The notes under the pieces were generated by a model. That model did no database searches. It had not been told where the DNA came from and saw only the letters and a list, made by a program, of their open reading frames with translations. Positions 60,708 through 64,000 of a stretch of 64,000 nucleotides of DNA are shown piece after piece. Every line of letters begins with the position of its first letter. The first letter of the stretch is position 1. This DNA is from an uncultured Prevotellaceae bacterium (GTDB taxonomy: Bacteria > Bacteroidota > Bacteroidia > Bacteroidales > Bacteroidaceae), in NCBI GenBank assembly GCA_902778535.1, contig CACYYG010000015.1, forward strand, positions 49,489-113,488, given 5' to 3'. A program made the translations under genes and the position numbers.

Positions 60708-60737
60708 GTGTGTATAATCAAAATAATGTTACGTCTG

Positions 60738-60745
60738 CAAAGATA
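60738..60745 (-). promoter_or_regulatory. -7 box for GH28
   Basis: On the minus strand TATCTTTG, 31 nt before the start at 60707. Confidence 0.5.
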
Positions 60746-60861
60746 AATCTTTTTTCCGAATTAACGGCATAACACAGGAAAATATTTTTCCAACAGGCAT
60801 CTGGGATGCAAAATCTCGTTTGGTGGTTACATTATGGCTCATCATTGAAAAAAACAGCCGA

Positions 60862-60898
60862 TTGTTGTTTCGTGTATAAGAAAAAACTTGTAACTTTG
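60862..60898 (+). promoter_or_regulatory. Promoter of the methyltransferase-like gene
   Basis: TTGTTG at 60862-60867 and TAACTTTG at 60891-60898. Start at 60916 is 18 nt past the -7 box, as at the NSS gene; a GTG at 60904 lies almost at the transcription start. Confidence 0.5.
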
Positions 60899-60915
60899 CA
60901 CTTGTGAACAGAATC

Positions 60916-61437
60916 ATGCAGGCTTTCGTCTGGCTCAAACGCATCCGCCACTGCCGCGGCTTCGGCATACAGTCGCCTACAGACTACAGCTTCGTCAGGG
61001 ATGTGGTCAACGAGCAACGGCCCTACTACGCTTACAGCGAGGTGGGGCTGACTGATGACTGGCTGCGCAGCAAGCTGGGACGGCTCTATCTCAGGCTGGC
61101 CAACTATGTGCAGCCCAACGTCATCGCCGACCTTGCCGGTTATAGCGACTACCTTAGTGCCGGTTGCCGCAAAGCCGCTTTAACCAAAAGTCTCAGCAAC
61201 GACTTCGGAAACGTTCCAGCCCTCGTGGTTGTGCCTGACGGTGACGTCAGCCCTGCTCTGCTGTCGCACTGCGGAGACAAGACCATGCTCGTTGTCGAGG
61301 ACATCAGCAAGCATCGACGGCAGTGGCAGACGGTGGTGCAATGGCCGGCAGCGACCGTTACCTTCGACCTCTACTACTGCGGCATCGCCACTTTCAACCC
61401 ACAGCGAGCCAAGCAACACTACATTGTCAACTTCTAA
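60916..61437 (+). CDS. Methyltransferase-like protein of unknown function
   Basis: 173 residues from ATG 60916 (177 from GTG 60904). It begins with a short helix then RHCRGFGIQSPTDYSFVRDV, and ends FDLYYCGIATFNPQRAKQHYIVNF. These two ends are typical of a Bacteroidales family usually classed with class I SAM methyltransferases. The SAM-binding glycine loop, expected near LADLAGYSDYLSAG, reads IADLAGYSDYLSAGC here and is weak. Activity uncertain. 24 nt before the PduO gene. Confidence 0.75.
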   Translation: MQAFVWLKRIRHCRGFGIQSPTDYSFVRDVVNEQRPYYAYSEVGLTDDWLRSKLGRLYLRLANYVQPNVIADLAGYSDYLSAGCRKAALTKSLSNDFGNVPALVVVPDGDVSPALLSHCGDKTMLVVEDISKHRRQWQTVVQWPAATVTFDLYYCGIATFNPQRAKQHYIVNF

Positions 61438-61461
61438 AACAACCCTCCATCTTCTACCACT

Positions 61462-62040
61462 ATGAAAATCACCAAAGTCTATACACGCACAGGCGACAAA
61501 GGCATGACCGACCTCGTGGGCGGCGTGCGCGTTAGCAAAAATGACCCGAGGCTTGAGGCCTACGGCACTACCGACGAACTGTCATCACACCTCGGACTCC
61601 TGGCCGCCATGATGGCGCACGACAGCAATACGCTGGAGGAAGAACGTCAGATGCTGGTGCGCAGCCAGAACAACCTCTTCATCATCGGCTCCTACCTCGC
61701 CATCGACCAGAACCAGACGCCGCTCTATGACTTCGCGCGACTGCCCGACGGCGAGACGACACTGCTCGAGCAACGCATCGACCAGCTGATGGCTACGCTG
61801 CCCGAGAAGCAGGGCTTCGTGCTGCCTGGAGGCACCGTCAGCGCCGCCCAATGCCACGTCTGCCGCACCGTCTGCCGCAGGGCCGAGCGACGTATCCTCG
61901 AGCTGGCACAACACGCACCAGTGGACGACTATGTCCTGCAATACGTTAACCGCCTCAGCGATTATCTCTTCGTTTTGGCCAAAATAATAAATTTTAACGC
62001 GGGACAGAGCGAAATAATATGGCAAAAACCTTGTAGATAA
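61462..62040 (+). CDS. PduO-type cob(I)yrinic acid a,c-diamide adenosyltransferase
   Basis: 192 residues, normal for PduO. KVYTRTGDKGMTDLVGGVRVSKNDPRLEAYGTTDEL (region) gives the ATP-binding N-terminus, with the later FVLPGGTVSAAQCHVCRTVCRRAER and LSDYLFVLAK signature. It makes adenosylcobalamin. No other B12 gene lies in the window. Confidence 0.94.
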   Translation: MKITKVYTRTGDKGMTDLVGGVRVSKNDPRLEAYGTTDELSSHLGLLAAMMAHDSNTLEEERQMLVRSQNNLFIIGSYLAIDQNQTPLYDFARLPDGETTLLEQRIDQLMATLPEKQGFVLPGGTVSAAQCHVCRTVCRRAERRILELAQHAPVDDYVLQYVNRLSDYLFVLAKIINFNAGQSEIIWQKPCR

Positions 62041-62060
62041 AAAAAAATATATTACTTTTG
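62031..62060 (+). promoter_or_regulatory. Promoter of the DUF2795 gene
   Basis: TTG 62031-62033 and TACTTTTG 62053-62060, 19 bp apart, overlapping the end of the PduO gene. Confidence 0.6.
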
Positions 62061-62103
62061 CGGCCTCAAAACCACTAACGTTAAACACTAAACACTAAAC
62101 GCT

Positions 62104-62325
62104 ATGTATTGGACACTCGAATTAGCATCCAAATTGGAAGACGCTCCCTGGCCCGCAACCAAGGAGGAACTTATAGATTATGCCATCCGTTCCGGCTCGC
62201 CCCTCGAAGTATTGGAGAACCTGCAGGAAATAGAAGACGAGGGCGATGTCTACGAAAGCATCGAAGACATCTGGCCCGACTATCCCACCAAGGAAGACTT
62301 CCTATTCAACGAGGATGAGTATTGA
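62104..62325 (+). CDS. DUF2795 domain protein
   Basis: 73 residues, acidic. LASKLEDAPWPATKEELIDYAIRSGSPLEVLENLQEI (region) matches DUF2795, a short helical domain. The C-terminus is Asp/Glu-rich and ends EDEY. Function unknown. Own promoter and a very strong terminator mark it as a separate, probably well-expressed transcript. Confidence 0.88.
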   Translation: MYWTLELASKLEDAPWPATKEELIDYAIRSGSPLEVLENLQEIEDEGDVYESIEDIWPDYPTKEDFLFNEDEY

Positions 62326-62351
62326 TTGGCTCATACAGGCCTAAACTAATA

Positions 62352-62401
62352 AACATCAGCGAGATAAACAAGAAACGCTTGTTTATCTCGCTGATGTTTT
62401 T
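62352..62401 (+). terminator. Strong terminator after DUF2795
   Basis: 21-bp perfect stem (62352-62372 with 62378-62398; AACATCAGCGAGATAAACAA...), 5-nt loop AAACG, then a short T run to 62401. Confidence 0.9.
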
Positions 62402-62534
62402 GCCGAACAAAAATGCGTATTTACGCAAAAAAGTTAAGCAAGATGCTGTCAGGACTACCGATTGGCAAGAGGGGGTTGTTAAACGCTATATGAGATTTAC
62501 CTTAATCGCGATTTTCTCCAGATTCTCATTGTCT

Positions 62535-63368
62535 TCATTTCTTCTTGATTGTGAACTCCACTTTTTGTATTCCGCGCTTATAGACGTTGGCGAGGATAAG
62601 GGCGTAGTGGAGTGTTTCGCCCTGCTTCATAGATTGCTGGACATGTGCCATCTCGCTTTCAGTCAGTATGTTCTTGAAGAGAAAGCAAGCATGTTTGCCC
62701 GGCACAAGGCGTATCTCATCGGTAAGCGGTGAAAGAACATAGGCGTAGGTTGCTTGATAACGGGCACCTGCCTGCCATAGCGGGTGGTTCTTGTCGAGAA
62801 TATTCTCCAGGTATATTTGTGCATGCTTGTCAAATTCGGGAGTCGGCGTGCCGTCTGCGTATGTCACCTTGCCATCGGCGTTCACTATGTATTCACCACC
62901 TTTGGCTATGGCATACTTCTCTATTGGGCACTGCTGCTCATACTCAATGTCGGCTTCACTCTTTACAACTTTCTCTACTGTCTCTGCCACATCCTCCACT
63001 TTCTTGTCGGCCAGGATGCGTACCAGTTCGTAGGTACGGTTGCTGGCATCCTGAGGAGGATTGGCTAAAATAGTCCGCTTAACGCGCAACTCGTATTCAT
63101 GGCCTCTTTCGTAGGTGAAACCTTTGATGTCGCTGAAGTGTAGGTCCTGCCACTGTCCCGGTTCGTCCTCTGTCATCACACGCATGCACTCAATGGGGTG
63201 TTCTCCCATGCTGTCGAAGAGGTCGTACATCACGCCCGGTACAGCGGAAACGCTCATGTTAATCTCATTGACAATGTCCTTGTCGTTATCATCGTCGCTG
63301 CTGCAAGAAGCGAGGGAGAAAGCAACAAGCATCGCAAAGGCGAGTCTCCAGATTTTCGTTGTTTTCAT
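62535..63368 (-). CDS. DUF4377 domain lipoprotein
   Basis: 277 residues. Lipoprotein signal with lipobox LASC at about 18-21, then SSDDDNDKD. Residues about 55-125 match DUF4377 (ECMRVMTEDEPGQWQDLHFSDIKGFTYERGHEYELRVKR, region; later NPPQDASNRTYELVRIL). The remaining 150 residues are unassigned. Envelope-anchored; function unknown. Six nucleotides upstream on the same strand is the smaller lipoprotein gene with a similar leader. Confidence 0.85.
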   Translation of the reverse strand: MKTTKIWRLAFAMLVAFSLASCSSDDDNDKDIVNEINMSVSAVPGVMYDLFDSMGEHPIECMRVMTEDEPGQWQDLHFSDIKGFTYERGHEYELRVKRTILANPPQDASNRTYELVRILADKKVEDVAETVEKVVKSEADIEYEQQCPIEKYAIAKGGEYIVNADGKVTYADGTPTPEFDKHAQIYLENILDKNHPLWQAGARYQATYAYVLSPLTDEIRLVPGKHACFLFKNILTESEMAHVQQSMKQGETLHYALILANVYKRGIQKVEFTIKKK

Positions 63369-63374
63369 TCTCTG

Positions 63375-63740
63375 TTACCTAATACCGTATACTTTCTGAT
63401 ATAGAACTTCATCCTTAGATTTTACTTCATACACATACCGTCCATCGAATTTTATCGACGATGTGAGAATGGCGTTTTCTGCTTGTTTGCAAGAAGTTAG
63501 TATCAAATCTTTAGAAGTTCCCGGGGCAAAAGATTGTGCATTGTATTTGAGTCCGTTCATCTTGTAGGCATCAGAATATGCCAATTCAATAGCCTCAATT
63601 TCGGCATTATTGCCATTGATAGCCGATGTAAGACCAAAAGTATAAATTGAATAACTTTCATCGTCGTTGCTGCAAGAGGCGAGGGAGAGCATGGCAGCGC
63701 ACATCACGAAAATGTTTCTCCAGATTTTCATTGTTTTCAT
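63375..63740 (-). CDS. Small lipoprotein, paralogous leader
   Basis: 121 residues from ATG 63740; an upstream in-frame ATG at 63806 would add a non-signal extension. Lipoprotein signal MKTMKIWRNIFVMCAAMLSLASC. The mature part has no recognised domain (ends VYEVKSKDEVLYQKVYGIR). The first ~30 codons resemble those of the DUF4377 gene at the DNA level, suggesting duplication of the leader or gene. It is upstream of and probably co-transcribed with that gene (6-nt gap). Confidence 0.8.
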   Translation of the reverse strand: MKTMKIWRNIFVMCAAMLSLASCSNDDESYSIYTFGLTSAINGNNAEIEAIELAYSDAYKMNGLKYNAQSFAPGTSKDLILTSCKQAENAILTSSIKFDGRYVYEVKSKDEVLYQKVYGIR

Positions 63741-64000
63741 TACTTCTATTCTGTTGCTAATGTTTCTACTATTAGAAACGCTGTGAAGTAGAAAATCCTG
63801 CATCATTGGGCGTTAAATATTCTTACCTATATAATTCATAGAGGTTTTCTCATCGCTGAGTTGTAGCTTTTTATCTTATGGCATTAGCCTCACGCGACAG
63901 AATTGTGCCGGATTACGATGTGTTATGATAAGTTTTTTGAATTCAGCATAGCGTTTCAGCTTCATTTACTGCATGGTTTATGGCCTATGGGCACAAAAGC
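63741..64000. other. Right end of window; no gene identified
   Basis: A 29-codon minus-strand frame from an ATG near 63965 (MKLKRYAEFKKLI...) is too short and unsupported to call. No clear TAnnTTTG box for the lipoprotein pair was found. Confidence 0.4.

Noticed and set aside
63879-63967. 29-codon minus frame at the right end
   Set aside because: Too short and unmatched; could be the tail of a gene lost from the window but nothing supports it.

Overview
The window looks like chromosome of a Bacteroidales bacterium, most likely Prevotella or a close relative. The reasons are: promoters with the Bacteroidota -7 box TAnnTTTG, often about 20 bp downstream of a TTG/TTTG; many lipoproteins and surface proteins ending in a Por-type tail (YDLQGRKV...KGLLI or NLQGQQV...KGLYI); Bacteroidales families such as DUF4923, DUF4298, DUF2795 and DUF4377; and a polysaccharide- and peptide-feeding gene set. 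I saw no rRNA, no CRISPR array and no intact transposase. There is one tRNA (Glu, TTC).

Layout. 1-7291: one copy of a dispersed ~420-bp repeat, a GH5/GH3 glucan-degrading pair followed by a secreted nitroreductase, then ompH-murI-aroQ-O-methyltransferase. 7292-8967: a likely ~60-nt small RNA, a perfect 25-bp inverted repeat, a DUF4923 lipoprotein, tRNA-Glu, a structured leader and rpsT. 9007-14579 (minus): tadA, recO and an OmpP1/FadL barrel; kduD and kduI separated by a 240-bp inverted-repeat element; a 22-bp-period palindrome array; vanZ. 14731-19277: an NSS transporter, a radical SAM protein, an S41 protease and a Nudix hydrolase. 19472-30119: two giant surface proteins with almost the same C-terminal tail, one of them a C10 (streptopain-type) protease carrying two thioredoxin-like modules.

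30170-35812: a small outer-membrane barrel; an esterase fused to a degenerate HAD/5'-nucleotidase domain; a second palindrome array; and an arginine operon (argR, acetyltransferase, argG, PspC, argC) with a candidate ArgR site. 35925-40843 (minus): an Ig-like surface protein and a four-gene run of CDF transporter, RidA, thioredoxin-like protein and pectinesterase. 41058-50894: another dispersed repeat, then a lactate/glycolate locus (LctP permease, GlcD/GlcF-type fusion, LutA, LutB, LutC, porin, phosphoglycolate-phosphatase-like HAD). 51003-53678 (minus): a 58-residue peptide gene next to a beta-helix surface protein.

53679-54985 is noncoding. It holds a degenerate element bounded by 67-bp inverted repeats with a relic of a BRO/antirepressor-type phage gene. 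54986-64000: LD-carboxypeptidase, DUF4298, sialidase, carboxynorspermidine-synthase-like enzyme, GH28, a methyltransferase-like protein, PduO adenosyltransferase, DUF2795, and two lipoproteins sharing a signal-peptide module.

Working together: pectinesterase, GH28, KduI and KduD cover several steps of pectin breakdown; GH5/GH3 act on beta-glucan; sialidase and the C10 protease act on glycoprotein. The lactate locus feeds electrons from 2-hydroxyacids into metabolism. The least explained material is intergenic: at least five repeat families, one candidate sRNA and one candidate leader RNA.
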